DNA of 64,000 bases from Halictus rubicundus. Its lineage: Eukaryota > Arthropoda > Insecta > Hymenoptera > Halictidae. The translations under genes were made by a program, and so were the position numbers. Under the pieces are notes generated by a model that was given only the letters and a program-made list of their open reading frames with translations, was not told where the DNA came from and did not search any database. Each line of letters opens with the position of its first letter. The stretch's first letter is position 1. Positions 47,624 through 60,565 of the stretch are shown here, piece by piece. The stretch is from positions 2,702,501 to 2,766,500 of the forward strand of contig NC_135165.1 in the NCBI RefSeq assembly GCF_050948215.1, read 5' to 3'.

Positions 47624-50499
47624 CTCTCCTCCACCCTTTTCAGCCCTGCGGCCCTCTTCTTCGCCCACGTCTTGGAGCGCGGGCGTTCGGCCGCGTCCAA
47701 CTTGCTAAACTACACAGTTCGATCCTGTAATATACGCTGGCTCTAAAGTATATATCCCAATTCGCTAACCCAGAGACCGGAAACACTGGCAACCTTTCAA
47801 GTTTGGCAGGTTCGGAATCCTTTTAATTCAGATTGAACTTTTAATCGGGAGAAGCAGACTTCTTCTAATTTCATTAACCGGCGGTGCCGGTGCCGATTGC
47901 GAGCCCGGCCCTTGGCCCTTCCGTCGCGACGGTGTCGCTCGCGCAAACTTGGCTTCGGACCGGAAACAAGGGGAATCGATCCGAGCCGATTTCGGTGTAT
48001 ACGTAATCTCCCGGAGAAAACCTCGCGATTTATCGCCGCGTTAACGCGGTCGCTCGTACGTGGACATAATCGCAACTTTATAGTCGAAGGGCTGCGATAT
48101 TTCTCTTCCCTGAAAGATTATAACACAAGTGTCGTGTTGTTTCGCAGCTCGAAACGTATCGGGGACTTTTATATGCAGCATCCTATTTTCCTGGATTGAT
48201 CCTGGGCGCCGGAAGACGGAAGCAGATTAGCGAGGAACGTCTCATCGAGCAGGGAATCTTTCGGAAAGGTCCCCCCTCTGGCTGTTCCCGTGGTTTCAGC
48301 GGCGACCAACAAAACGAAGGGCCGAGCGGAGGGCACCGTTGACTCGGAAATATCGCGGAGGGTCTCGCTTTTGACGAATCCTTACCAAGCGTGAGAGCCG
48401 TGATTGCTTGCGCGAGTATGTGTCAGGAGGGTCCGAGGGAAAGAGAGACAGAGAGAGAGAGAGAGATGGTTTTCCACCCGCACCGGGAATTCCCCGTTTC
48501 GGTAATGTCTCCGGTGACTAAGCGGAATCCTAAAACGCGCTCCTCTCTTTCGCTCGTGAAAACAACGCCGTCGGTGTTACGTGGACCGGTTGTCCCGTCT
48601 CGCTTTTAGGAATCGAGTTCAACAAACGATCCGAAACGCTCATCTCGTTAATGCGTGCGTGTTTTCTCGGGGCAACGAGCGCGCAACACCTCGCGTAACA
48701 CATTTTAGACATAATCCTCTGCACTCAACGTACTATGTACGTCCTACAGTCTCCGCATTACAAAACTGTGCGATACACGGGGCAGTCTGCGCGCAAACAG
48801 AACTGTATTACTAGCAGAGGCGATTTTGTGAATCGACGATTTTCTGTTGGAATAAACAATCTAGCTAGCAACAAGGCTAGCTGTTACCACTTTTACGTGG
48901 CGACCGAGTTTTAAACATAAAAGGTGGCCAGCAAACTTAAAATACGATTGTTCTCCAAATACTTGAGGAAGATGTTGCTTCCAAAAATTTACGAGGAACA
49001 TGATAATTTCTCTAGAGAATTATAGAACGTCAAACATTTACCTTCGAATTTCCATTTCTCAAATATTTCGCTAGATTTTTCTCTTCCGCTGAGAACAATG
49101 GAAAATATTGTCGGTTCACTGACAACTCTGTAAAGTGTGGTACGTTTTAAACAAAGTTGATGATTCTTCGTACTGTGACAGCAACGATTTGATCATCCAC
49201 GGTATCGAGTTAAAACGGTCTCGCAGCGTCGAGCGACTAGCTAAGCGCGCAGCTAAGCAGATTATCCCGAGTGGTTGAGGAAAGGTGCGAGAGAAATGCG
49301 AAAGCAACAACGATTCCGGTCTATCTCTTTAATTTAGCCTTGAAGCAAGCAGTCACCATATTTTGACGTGATCCGCCCCGAAGAACCGGCGGACGAAGAA
49401 AGCAACGAGTAAGCTTAATTAATTTTTTGGACTCGGCTGATATGAAAACTGTTTCGCAGAGTGGAACTCTGCGAGCTTTACGTAATTGCTTGTTGCGCAA
49501 AATTGTTTACCTTGAAGAAGGGAGAGGGTAGTGTAGGGTAAAATTTTCGTCATACCTACGAACAGTGGATGATCAAATTATTACAGTCACTTGAATGGAC
49601 GATGATTTGTAAATTGAGGATTGGAATCAAAGAGTACATTGAGTCCACGTTTTTCAAAATTTGCCTCCGACTTTTGAAGACAACAACGAGTTAATGCAAT
49701 AGTATGACAACTAAGATAACATTATTTAGAATTCACTTTCAAATCACAATATTAATAAAATTTGCTTTTCTACTCTGCTGTGAAGTTCAGAAAGCGAGAT
49801 ACATCATTTCATCAATGTAGACTATTGTTTAACCCTCTGCACTCCGTTGGCGCCGCCAACCTGGAGACACTCATAATTTGCTGCTCAGTAATAATAATAG
49901 CAATACTATGTTCATTCACATTTGATTACAGAAAACCTGCTCGCGAATCAAGTGATTGCTTCGATAAACTCCGCTGTGAGCTTTCACCCGTTTCTCAAAA
50001 ATAATTACACAAAAGAACCGTCTGTGATCCCATTTTTACGCTTGAAAACGTGAAACAACGAGCAATACAAAATTGATTGAACAGAACGAACATATCGATT
50101 ACCAACCCGGTCATGGTCCTTCGGAAAAATCGAAATTAAATCGCAGAGCAAGGGATTTTAATTTTATGTTTTCTGGGTTTAATCCACAATTCCTACATCT
50201 TACAGCACTGTGGGCAACGTTGTCCATCACATAGACAAGAAATTCGTGACTTTAACAATTGAGTCACCCACTGTACTCGGGGACTCGAGAAAACCGCGGT
50301 TGCGAAGAGACTTGGGTCGCGATGATCACGGAGAATGATCGCCGTTCGAAGCGTGAGAGGGATCGGTAACCGGTCCGTACGTAGGAACACTGTGGATCCC
50401 AACGTGAGGTCCGCGCGGATCTTGCCGAGGCGACAGCTAAGGTAAGCAGCACACACGGGTTCGCAGGATCTACGAGCACAGCACATAGAGATCGTGCAC
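44744..50499. other. Noncoding stretch with microsatellites
   Basis: No gene is recognised. (CGT)n lies at 45831-45847 and a GA-rich tract at 47395-47455. GA-rich DNA recurs at 48440-48470. AGCTAGC and GCTAGCT form a small hairpin near 48862-48881. A lone TTAACCCTCTGCACTCCG at about 49831 resembles a family A terminus without a partner. Open frames at 46368-46901 and 47897-48199 resemble no known protein. Confidence 0.55.
47581..47620. repeat. (CT)20 microsatellite
   Basis: There are 40 uninterrupted bases of CT, about 130 bases downstream of a GA-rich tract (47395-47455). The two could pair as an imperfect inverted repeat. Confidence 0.97.
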
Positions 50500-51680
50500 T
50501 GACCTTATAACGAACATGTGTCTCCCGTGATCCCTGGATGGACAGTCATTGGGTCTCACACGGGGTGGCTCGCGGTGCTCAGACGATGGTGGTTATATAA
50601 TGACGGTGTAGTTCGTACACGCACGCACTGTGCCGGCACGACCTTGACGGGTAGAGAGCGGCGGGTAGCTGGCGGGTGGACACGCGTGCCGGGAGTACAC
50701 GCGTGCACGCAAAGCGCCGCGCGGTGCGATCCTCGTGGCGCGTCCGGCGTCGATCCGCGGCCGATCGAGAGACGGTCGGAAAGAGAGAGGAAGGCCGAGA
50801 GATCGACAGACAGCGATCGACAAACTGATCAAATCCTCCGCTGGTCCACGAGTTGTTTCCGAAAAACCGAGTTTTCCCTTTCGGACGAGATCGGGCCGAC
50901 GAGCGTCCTCCGTCTTCGGCGTCGGTCAGTGCAGCTCCACGGTCGTCGCGACGGTATCGCGCGGATCACGCGGCATCCGAGTCCCAAGATGAGAAAACAC
51001 CAGGAAGGACCGGGGATCGCTCGGGGAAGACAACAAACTCGGCGAAGACGGGGACGAAGACCACGAAGAAGACGACGACGACGACGATGACTCGTGGCGG
51101 TGGTCGATAGCGCGGCGCTCTACTGACGTCGCGACGCTTAGTCGTGTCGTGGCCCGCGGCTCCTACACGCCCTCCCTCCGCCACCCCCCACGACGCCCCA
51201 CGACGCCCTCAACTCACTCCGGAACAACCCGGAAACTGACGAACCACCGCCCCCACCTCTGAAAACTACCCTTATTTCGTACCCCCACCACCGGGACGCC
51301 CGCCACCGCCACCACCACCACCCCATTCCATTCCATTCCGCCCCCCCACCACCACCACCACCAACGGAGACACCACCACCCCCGCCACCCCCACCGACGC
51401 CACCACCACCGACTCACACGCCGCCGCTGACGCCTCCGCTGACGCCCCCGCGCGCGCTCTCTGACACCGTCATAGATGCTACCCTCGCGCGAAGGACGAA
51501 CAATGATTCCACTCTATTACACGGAACTTTGCCACCTAGATCGAACCACCCTCTACCCTCTGACCGGCTACCGGGAACCGGTTGCACTCCTCTCGTCCTG
51601 TCGTTCACTATGCACGAGCATCTTCGAAACGTTAACTGCAAAACGAGATTAGTCAACCATGTCGGATTCAATTAACTGAA
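50500..51680 (+). other. GC-rich region; candidate promoter or first-exon zone, coding status unproven
   Basis: The composition is strongly GC- and CpG-rich, then C-rich on plus (51170-51420, CCACCA-type repeats). An arthropod initiator-like TCAGT lies at 50926-50930. ATG at 50990 in the context CAAG-ATG opens a 33-codon Arg-rich frame. A second frame without ATG is open on plus from 51142 to a stop at 51673-51675 (177 codons). It is Pro/His-rich in the middle and then of ordinary composition (for example RALSDTVIDATLARR and LPSDRLPGTGCTPLV). No known domain is seen. C-rich repeats keep frames open by chance, so this is only a place to look for transcripts. Confidence 0.3.
51286..51420. repeat. 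CCACCA/CCCC-rich simple sequence
   Basis: The plus strand is mostly C with A every third base (CCACCACCACC and C runs), with almost no G. Translated, it gives poly-Pro, poly-His or poly-Thr according to frame. Confidence 0.9.
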
Positions 51681-53077
51681 ACACATCGCCGGGGGAATCT
51701 AGAGAACTACTTTTTATAAAAGTCGTCAAAATATTACCGTGGAAATTCATTTAGCAAATTGAATCATACGCCGCAAAGTTCGTATAAAAGTCAACGCGAG
51801 TCTAAATAAATGCATTCCTCCAATTCGTGTGATCGAATCAAATCCAATCACGACCACTCGTTACTTCCGATAGTAATTACTTTTCAAATTTCTTGGCAAT
51901 TTCTTGGTTCATGAACGAAATGGAAAATCCTATCTTCAGTCTCGACCGTTTCAGCACCGGTCTTGCATCATCCTGGAGATTATCCTCGATGCGACACAGC
52001 GCATCCTAAATGTTAACCGCAAAATGTATCGTTAATTCTATTGACGCAACAAGCATCGTCGGAGGGAGGGGATCACGTTTGTTTGAATTGCATCCAACTA
52101 TAGATTGCTCGGATAGGTCGGTTCCGCGTTTCAGCTGACCGTCGAAGCGGATCCTTTCAATGAACGAAATCTCAACTTATTCCGCTCACGCGAATCCGAA
52201 CTGTTGCATCATTTTCGTTCCGCTGCTGGCGAATTTCTGCGATCCATATCCGTTTAATCCGCAACTTGCCTAACCACCCCCTTCGCGGTGGGCGTCGGGA
52301 CGGGAGCGTTGAAATTTCTATAGTCATTTCATCTCCGGTCCGACTGCCGCCGATCTAAGTAAGTGCTCTTTGAGAATCGACGATCAAGAACTCCCTGAGA
52401 AATTATCCGATTAACAATTGGACCGAGCCCGAGAAAAATTGCTCGCTCATGAACACGGTTATGTTGTCCACCCTGTGTAGAACGAGGACAACTCAAATTA
52501 AGGGTTTAGGGTTAAATCTGATGAGTAAATCAGTAAATTGTTCAGAGCAACCTAATCCAGCAGCTTCTCTCGAGGCTACTGTTTAAAAGAGAATGATTGA
52601 GCTTCGTTTACAAGCAGCAGAGTCATTAAAGAGACAGCTATGACGTTTTCTTGCATAAACTCTTGCACATTACCATTTCCCGAAAGTATTTCATCATGCT
52701 CGCGAGAACCATTAATTGCGAAACACTTAAAAACTCAAGCAGCGTGAAACTGTTTTGTCGTTTACGCGTTGAAAACCTGTTGGTTAAAAATGCGCCGAAG
52801 CTGATGGAGCATGTTTCGACTAAACAAACGTTCCGAGCGCATAATGCGAGACTCGGATGATTCATCGGGAGGATTTTCCAGCTTCGAACAAAGGCGTTTC
52901 GGCTAACGAAGGCTTTGATCGGAAGAAACTCGAAGGAGGGGGCAGCGAGCCAAAAAATGTCGGCAAATTCTGGCGGAATCGATAGGAAAGGAAGCAGCTC
53001 GAGTTTTGTTCTAACGCGCGGAAGCAACTAGTCCATCTTGTCCAGCGAGAAATATCTGGCGATGTTTCTGGACCACA
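51681..53077. other. Noncoding stretch
   Basis: No gene is recognised. GTTTAGGGTTAAA near 52503 is a chance string, not a telomeric array. Open frames at 52638-53027 (minus) and 52651-52860 (plus) overlap antisense. Confidence 0.55.
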
Positions 53078-53240
53078 GGATGCGTGACATTTGAAATTTC
53101 ATTGTGAGGCGAGCGTCGCGCCGGATAAGAGACGCCAGATTTTCATTGAGTGGGTTTCTACGATATATAAATCTCCGAGCTATAGTCCTCGACCCGTTTC
53201 GCTCCGCGACAACATAAAGACTCCGGGGAACACTAAACGA
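53078..53240 (+). repeat. Diverged local duplication, copy 1
   Basis: The block shares with 53598-53800, in the same order: GGATGCGTGAC, GCGCCGGAT-AGAGACGC-AGATTTTCA, TATAAATC and ATAGTCCTCGACCC, then CGCGA. Divergence is substantial and copy 2 carries about 47 extra bases between the first two blocks. Between the copies lies a (CT)n microsatellite. No open frame is shared. Confidence 0.65.
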
Positions 53241-53287
53241 AAGTCTCGGGAAAGTTTTGCACCGGAATCCTCGGCTGCAACGTGACT

Positions 53288-53290
<3 letters not shown>

Positions 53291-53332
<42 letters not shown>
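53291..53332. repeat. (CT)n microsatellite
   Basis: There are about 42 bases of TC repeat with one G interruption, lying between the two diverged duplicate copies. Confidence 0.95.
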
Positions 53333-53597
53333 ATCACAGACGAATCGCCACTTCATTATTTTACTTGTTTACAATTCGCGGGATTTATTCGTTCCTTCCG
53401 CAAGGATCGTTCCGGGGGCCGGCCATTTTTAATCCTATTTTCCGAATTGACAACCGACTATGCGAACGATTTTATTTTTCACGCGACGTCGACGCTCCTA
53501 CTTCGACGATCCCCCACCCCCCATCCGCCGCCCCGAAATAATTGACCCGTGACATTCGGGTGGGTAATTTCGATTCAAATTTCAGCTCGCGGGACGG

Positions 53598-53800
53598 AGG
53601 ATGCGTGACGCGATCGACCGACTTCCTGTAACAATATCCTGCGATTTCTGGATTTATGACGTCACTCACGATTTAGATTTCGTTGCACCGGATGGGAGAC
53701 GCGAGATTTTCAAGGAAAGAATCGCGGCGGTGTATAAATCAGCGCGATACAGTCCTCGACCCATTTATTTCGCGAAGTTAAAAAGCTTATAGACAATAAG
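53598..53800 (+). repeat. Diverged local duplication, copy 2
   Basis: Counterpart of 53078-53240, with GGATGCGTGAC, GCACCGGATGGGAGACGCG, GTATAAATC and ATACAGTCCTCGACCC in the same order. The spacing from copy 1 grows from about 520 bp at the left block to about 567 bp further in, reflecting an indel. Confidence 0.65.
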
Positions 53801-56800
53801 AGCGCGTCGAAGATCCGTTCTTCCGCGCAGCGTCTTTCGGCGGACATGATATTTTATCGTTACCTTTAACCCTTGTGCAAGGAATACGCTGCCGACGATT
53901 TTATGCCAGCCGTTATTGGGTCCATTCGAATTTTTAAGCATCCATTTTTCTCACGTACTCGCGAACCTGCTTCTTTTAGGTCGACGTTGATGATGCGAAC
54001 GTGTTGCAATTCTGGCGTTAAATCGATAGCCAGATCAATTTTCGTTTCTCAATTGAAATGATTCGGGCCGAAGAGGTTCTAATCATCGTGGCAAAGAAAA
54101 TCGTGCGGTGAAATAAGCTGTCCCGATTTTGCCGTGACTTTTATGGTCGCCGCGGTGGCGGTCAGCGGCGTTAACGACGAAGTGCCTGCGATCATCTCGT
54201 CGGCCGTGAGAGTGATCGCGGGACAAGGGGTCGAACGGAAACTACGGTGACACCGTTCCTGGATTTCTGTTAGGAACAAATATTCGCGAGAGAAACGAGC
54301 TCGGAAGAGACTTTTCCCCATACCAGGGGCCATTTCTCTTTTGTTACGTGTCATTACGTGCGTATGAATGGTACACAGGGCACGTGACCATGCCCGGGCG
54401 TGCAACGAGCCAGAGAGAGATCGACGGAAGAGAGAAGGAGACCGGCGTGCAAGAAGAAGCGAGACAGAGGAGAAGAAAGGAGGAAACAGAAGGAGAAAAA
54501 GCAGGGAGGGGAAGCGAGCAAATCCGCGGGCAGCTGGTCGACCACGTGGGTGCCGCCCCCATGGCCCCCGGTGCAGCCACGTGCCAAATAACTCACTTGG
54601 CACGCGTAAACAATTACACCGAAACTCATGTTATTGTGCTACATTACCCGTCTATATATCTCGCGCGTCGCATGTCCGCGAGCCGCGTCCTCGCTCTTCG
54701 GGGGAGAGGTGAAACGGACAGGTTTTCAATGGGACAAACCCCACTGCCAAAATCCTATTGCCAAAAGTCCGGCCGGCTCGCCGGAAACACTATGGCCTCG
54801 CGCGCGAAATTAATTTCTACGGCGCATCACGGTAATCATTTATTTTCCACAAGCCAACAGCACGACGTCGTTCGAAGAATTGCTGAATAAATCAGAGTAG
54901 AGAAAGCAGTGAGATTTACATAAAAAATCCCGCTCTAATTGGCTGTAAAAATTAATCCACGTCGCGCGCGGTAGTAATTTTATTTGAGAAGCGATTGTTT
55001 CCCGTAATTTCGAGTTGAAATATCGAGCACACGTGGTCGGAACATCCGGCACGTCGGAGCGCACTCTGTCCGTCCGTGCTTTTTGAGAGCTGTCGATCAC
55101 GATCGATCGGTCGCTCTCGTCGTGACGTTCGAGCCTCGATGCTCCCGTTCCACCCCCGCGGAAAGGGTAGCTCCATTGAAGCGCGTCCGCAAGCTCGATA
55201 AACAAGGCCAGCGATGCAAAGAAACGCGGTAAACACTATGGGAGCATTGCCACTTTGGTATAGTCGCGATAACGCTTCGAGCTTACCCCTCCCTCCCACC
55301 CCCGCGTGCACCCTCAACATTCACCTATATTCCACGTAGATAATCTGCTATCGACGACACTTAACGCTGCCCCCGAAAAAGCTTTCAGTGTCCGGCGGAT
55401 TTTAGTAAAGCTCTTAACCGTCTCGGTCAGAATTCTGATAGAGCCAGCCCCGACGCGCGATAACGTGTTTTATCGGACCTCTAACTGCCAACCGCTATCA
55501 GTTTACTAAATTCGCCGGTCGTTATTCTTTCAGCGCGTTGGCCATCGTGGGACTCGCATACAGGGTGGTCCACTGTTTCGCGTTACAACTCGGTTACCAG
55601 CATGGTTACAAAGATGGACGGTTCGAAGGACCGTGCACTTTTTGCAACGGTGCAATAATGGAGTTATCTGAAACCCAGGCTGCGGACCTCTATGCAAAGA
55701 AAAATTGTCATCGTTAATTGCGAGATACACGATTTATCTCCTTTGAGAACAGTTTCGGCGAGAATAACACAACAATAAAGATGTTTCACGAGTCACCTAA
55801 TCGTCCCGGCTACCCCGAAAAAGCTGAAATCGTTTGGTCCAATTTTCCGTCGTAAAGAGGATCCGAGTACGAGTGAAACGCCGAGGGAACTCTGTCCGTG
55901 AACCGGATCGGATCGTTTCGGCCCCGGCACGTTCGCAGGATCGACAAACTCGGTGACCGAGATTTACCTAACAGGAGCCCCACTTTCTGATTGCAATTAG
56001 CGGTTGCATAAGCCAGAAATATTTGGGCTAGAACTGCGACACGATGCAAATGTGGACCGCGTTCCGCGACCGTGGATATCCTGAAACTCTCCTGCTCTCC
56101 TTTTCTCTCTTCCCGGGGAGCCGGGCACTCTCGTGGCCGTCCTCCATCCGGATATCCTATACACTGCTAAACACAATGCACCGTCTGCTATTTCTGGCCG
56201 TGCGCCATTGTCGATAACCTCTGCATTGTCGACCTGATGATGGGAGTACCAAGATAGGAATTCCGTCTGCGGGCTGCTACCAGAATCTCCGCGTTTGTCG
56301 TCTGTCGTCGACGGTTCGTGAAATCGGTCGAAATTCGCAACGCGCCCGCGAGGCGACGAAACCGTGCGGGGAAGGTCGAAGGTCATCTTCAGAAGACGCT
56401 GAATACGGATGCATAAACGTGACGCGGCCGTGCGATTTTTTGGAAACGATTTTAGGATATAAATTATGTCTCTACCCCCGAGATCATAGAAGATCTCGAT
56501 GAGATCGACAAGAGACCTCTTCGGGATCTCTTTTCTTTTTTGATACGAAAAAATGTTCCGGAAGATTACGGATCATTATGATCGGTTACTTCTTAACGTT
56601 GCGCAACCTCGATTTTTCCATGCATTTTCCGTCCCGTTTCGTGCAACTAACGAGGCTCTACTGTATTCCATGTCTAGATGTTGTTCCAAATATTTGCAAC
56701 TCGTATTTAGATTTTTGCGATTGGCTACAACGTTCTGAAAAATTGTTGGCAAGTGATGGACGTCCGATAACGCGCTCGAAATAGATTTCATACCATATGG

Positions 56801-59505
56801 GTCGACCATAAGTGTCCCGCGGTCGAGGACCATGTAAATTTGACAGTTGCCAGCGATACGAATCTGACATTTTGGAGAACCAGCTGTGTAGCATCGTGAA
56901 AATCTATTTTTCCTTCCGGTAGAATATTTCAATGAACGGCACGCGTATCGACTTTATTTTATTTTGTTTACGTGAAACGAAAAATCTTCACGTGTGCCTG
57001 TCGTTGACGGTTACTTGTTAACACCTTGACTGTCAAGCCAATACCTTGAAAAGTCCCAACAGAATCGATGAAGTTAATTAAACGACACCCAAACTGCAGA
57101 CTTAAAAATGTAAAAATTTTTACTAGGGTTAGTCAAGATTTTATGCATTTACGAGGAAAATAAGTAGCTGTAATTTAAGACCTATTTTCAACCTGTTAGA
57201 CCTATTATAAGGGAAAATAAATTTTCAGTTCACCCCAGTTCGTCGCAATTCGGATGCAAAATTCCTATTTTGCATAAAAATTCGCAGTCTCTTGACCACA
57301 TTGATCGTTAACCCTGTCAGATCCTTTAGAACCGAATAAAATTTAGAAACATACATCAGGCCAAAGATAAATTCTCGTTGATGGATTACATCACCCACGC
57401 ATGACCGGCAGAAATCATGGCAACGATTCACGGAAGAGGCGTTCGGGGTTGCGATTTTGGAGGACCGCAACCGCGAAAAACGCTGCGTCCATTGTCACTG
57501 TTGGTTCGCGGTGATCACCGGAACGAAATGTATTCTGATTGCGTAATGAACGATGGTGGTCGGGTCGGTGCATAAGTTATGCAAATCGATGCCGCGAATG
57601 ATTTAGATGATAAACTGGATCGCTTAGCGTGGACCACACACGGCGGTCGCACCTCGAAAATTGCACGTTCGCCGCGCTGAATCGTTCGACGAGGTAAAAT
57701 CCGTCGGGGCCACCGCGGTCGTCGCACGATTTACAGATCCGCGAACGATCGGGATCGATGTAGCGTCGATTCAAATCCGGCGCGGGCTCTTTAAAATTGG
57801 GCTGCGACATCGTGCGCGCTCGACAAATAACGCCGACACGGGGAAAAGCTTGCGCGCACATCCACAGAAATAGAAACAAGCATCGTGAACGAATAAACGA
57901 TGTCGCTTGTATCGCCAGCCGATGTACCGACTGTCTCAAATAAAACCTGCCGCCGACAAGGATCCTGGAGCTTGTTAGTACCACAAGTGCCCCGGTTATG
58001 AGGGTCTTTCTACTTTATGAGAGTCTATTACCGAGGGAAAGTAGGTTTCGAAAAGTTTCAGGTAAAACCACCATGAGTGCTTCATGTCCCGCCCCTGTCA
58101 ACGAATAAAACCACCGGGAGACGCCGATCGAAAACGCCGTTTCCAAACCGCGAACGATTCTCTTCCTAGTTCGAAATTCTCGGTCCTAAAAGTCGAAGGA
58201 AACGGCATACGGTTTTTCCGAAAAGAGACTGCAGAACACAGGAACGATCGCGTGCGATCTGAAGATCTTTCTTTGCTCTCGTCGATCTTCCCTTGTCCCC
58301 ATTCGGTGACGAGCGGCGCGTGTGCACGACGCGGATCCGCGCGAACTCGCTCTCCGGCAGGTTCTTTGAATTTTTCGCGGTTGAATACTGATTTGTTGAC
58401 ACGCGGCGCGTTTAGGCGCCGCGTCGCGCCGCCGAGCTCGGCCAAATTCCATACGGCGCCATCGCAATATTTATTCAGCGAAATTCCTGCACTCAAGATA
58501 TTCTAAACATATTCTTTGTGTTTCTTTCGCTCGCGGCTCCAGCCATTCCCTCGGGCTCGATCCTCGCTTCCGCCACGCGTGAACCGCTTCGTTTGCTTAA
58601 CGAGCACTTCCCGCTCCGTTGCAAAACTATTCTACAGCCTAATCGAGCGTCACGCTGCGCCCAAAAAGTCTGGGAACGCTTAATTTTCGAATCTAGAGAA
58701 ATTATCCCCGTTTATTTCGTTAAAAAGAAATAAATAGTGCTTATTTAGGAGGTGCTGAGAAAGTACAAAATATCCGAGGAAATTTTTCCATATTTTACTA
58801 CATATTTATAAGAAATTTTTGAGTCCAATTTGTGGCATTTCAATTTCCGGAACTAAGTTCGAGTTCGCTCGGATATCTTCCGCAAAGTTCATGACAGGGC
58901 ATTTTGAGTCGCATCGTTATAGCATGCACGCTCCGGACGATAGCGCGTAACACCGACACGCTATTTTACCGGGGGAAATTCGATTCGGGCCGTTCTTTTA
59001 CTGGAAACGTCGAATTTCGAGAGTCGAATAGGCGTGCGACCGCGGATCTCGACCCTCGACATCGGGAATCGACGTTGGACGATGCCCAAAACGATCTGCA
59101 AATGCAGAGCCTCTAGCCACTGATCCACGAACACGGAGAGGATGCTGCCCGAGAAACGTCGAATGCCTCGTATAGGCCTGATTGAGTATCATAATACGGT
59201 TCTCGGGTACGTTGATACCGGGCTAAGCCCGCAGCCAAGGTAATTAATCACGGTTCCTATAGCGGACGAGTAAAAAGGTAGCGATACTGAAATCCTCCAT
59301 TGTTTCTACAAAAATCGATGAAACTTCGGGCACAACTTTACTTAACCTTTCAACCGAAATTGTATCAAGAATTACAATTCGGGAAGGCAGACAAATTTTT
59401 CTCAAGGTGCTAGAGGGCTCAGGATAAGAAGAAACGGGAGAAGAAATGGAGAGCCAAATGAAGAGGAACTGAATTACATTCAGTTATCAACAGTTCAGTA
59501 TTCAA
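53801..59505. other. Noncoding stretch
   Basis: No gene is recognised. TTAACCCTTGTGCAAGG at about 53867 is a lone family A-like end. At 55558-55575 ACAGGGTGGTCCAC resembles a DNA-element end without a partner. GATC-rich palindromic words cluster at 56485-56535. Frames at 54079-54603 and 54348-54890 (both strands) and at 58084-58506 overlap antisense and resemble nothing known. Confidence 0.55.
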
Positions 59506-59672
59506 CTAACCCTTAGCACACGAATGGCGACTGTAAGGCGTCACTAAAAATTCCTGTATCATTATTCGAAGTATCTTTTACATTATTAAATTTGTTTGTA
59601 TCTAATAAATTACTAAACATTTCAGTACTGTACGAGTAAATTGCACCATTTTCGTATGTATACTATGGAAAA

Positions 59673-60159
59673 TACGCTAACGTGCAAAACTGAGTCTACA
59701 CTATTTGAAGCAACATAACTTTTTAAAAATTAGATCAAATGACTTGAATTTTATTGAGAAGTTAGAAGGATTAGTTTATTAGACGAGGTGTACAAAATTT
59801 TTGCAAAAAGTTTGAATTGGTCGGAATCGCAAGAGAAATAGTAAAAGTTGGTTTTTTAAGCTTTTTTATCTGAGCCTGTATTGAAAATTTAAAAAATGTG
59901 TTTGATTCGCTCGAATAAATTATATCCATGCTGAAAATTTCACCGATATTGGTTAATTCGTTTACGAGTTATAAACGCTTAAAAGTGGCAAAATTGCCGT
60001 TTTTCACGATTTTCGACTTAAAATCGCACTTTTAATCGTTTATAACTCGTAAACGAATTAACCAATATCTCCTCAATAAAATTCAAGTCATTTGATCTAA
60101 TTTTTAAAAAGTTATGTTGCTTCAAATAGTGTAGACTCAGTTTTGCTCGTTAGTGTGTA
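59673..60159. mobile_element. Palindromic TA-flanked element with internal hairpin
   Basis: The ends are TACGCTAACGTGCAAAACTG and, on the right, CAGTTTTGCTCGTTAGTGTG plus TA. About 85 bp of each arm (ACTATTTGAAGCAACATAAC, AAATTAGATCAAATGACTTG, AATTTTATTGA) are mirrored almost perfectly. A second inverted pair inside (GTTAATTCGTTTACGAGTTA with ATAACTCGTAAACGAATTAA) is centred near 60010. The whole could fold into a long double hairpin. TA flanks suggest a Tc1/mariner-type MITE. No transposase is present. Confidence 0.75.
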
Positions 60160-60161
60160 TA

Positions 60162-60565
60162 TACAGGGTCATCCGTTTTTAAACGGCCAAACGTCAACCA
60201 GCTATACAGGACCCCAAATGAAACAACTTTCACCCCTAACACTTTTTTTGATTCGGTCTTGATTTTTAGATAATTGCAAAAACCCGTCATTTTTTGCGTT
60301 CACTTAAGATTAAATATATTAGGACTGCAATTATGTATCTTGATGATTTTTCCTTTGTTTGGTTTAAAATAAATAGGGGCATCTTTTTTATTAAGTCAAC
60401 TTTTTTGTATGACCTTTGGATCTTGGGTTTTTTGACATGGGGCACGCCGTGGAGACTGAATGAAATAACTTCGAATCAAAAAAAGTGTTAGGGGTGAAAG
60501 TTGTTTCATTTCGGGTCCTCTATAGCTGGTTGACGTTTGGCCGTTTAAAAACGGATGACCCTGTA
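60162..60565 (+). mobile_element. TA-flanked inverted-repeat element, copy 2
   Basis: The element is 404 bp with ~94 bp terminal inverted repeats from TACAGGGTCATCCGTTTTTA (left) to its complement ending CGGATGACCCTGTA (right). It lies directly against the palindromic element at 59673-60159 with only TA between. It is highly similar to copy 1 at 16349-16754 in opposite orientation. The shared 65-codon frame (60294-60491) differs from copy 1 at four amino acids. The substitutions I count are about four replacement and four silent, which does not suggest selection for a protein. Confidence 0.85.

Noticed and set aside
52498..52516. GGGTTTAGGGTTAAA, telomere-like string
   Set aside because: Only about two imperfect units are present and no array.
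57017..57320. TTAACACCTTGACTGTCAAG and TTAACCCTGTCAG as a possible TTAA element
   Set aside because: The two ends are not inverted copies of each other and no second copy was found.
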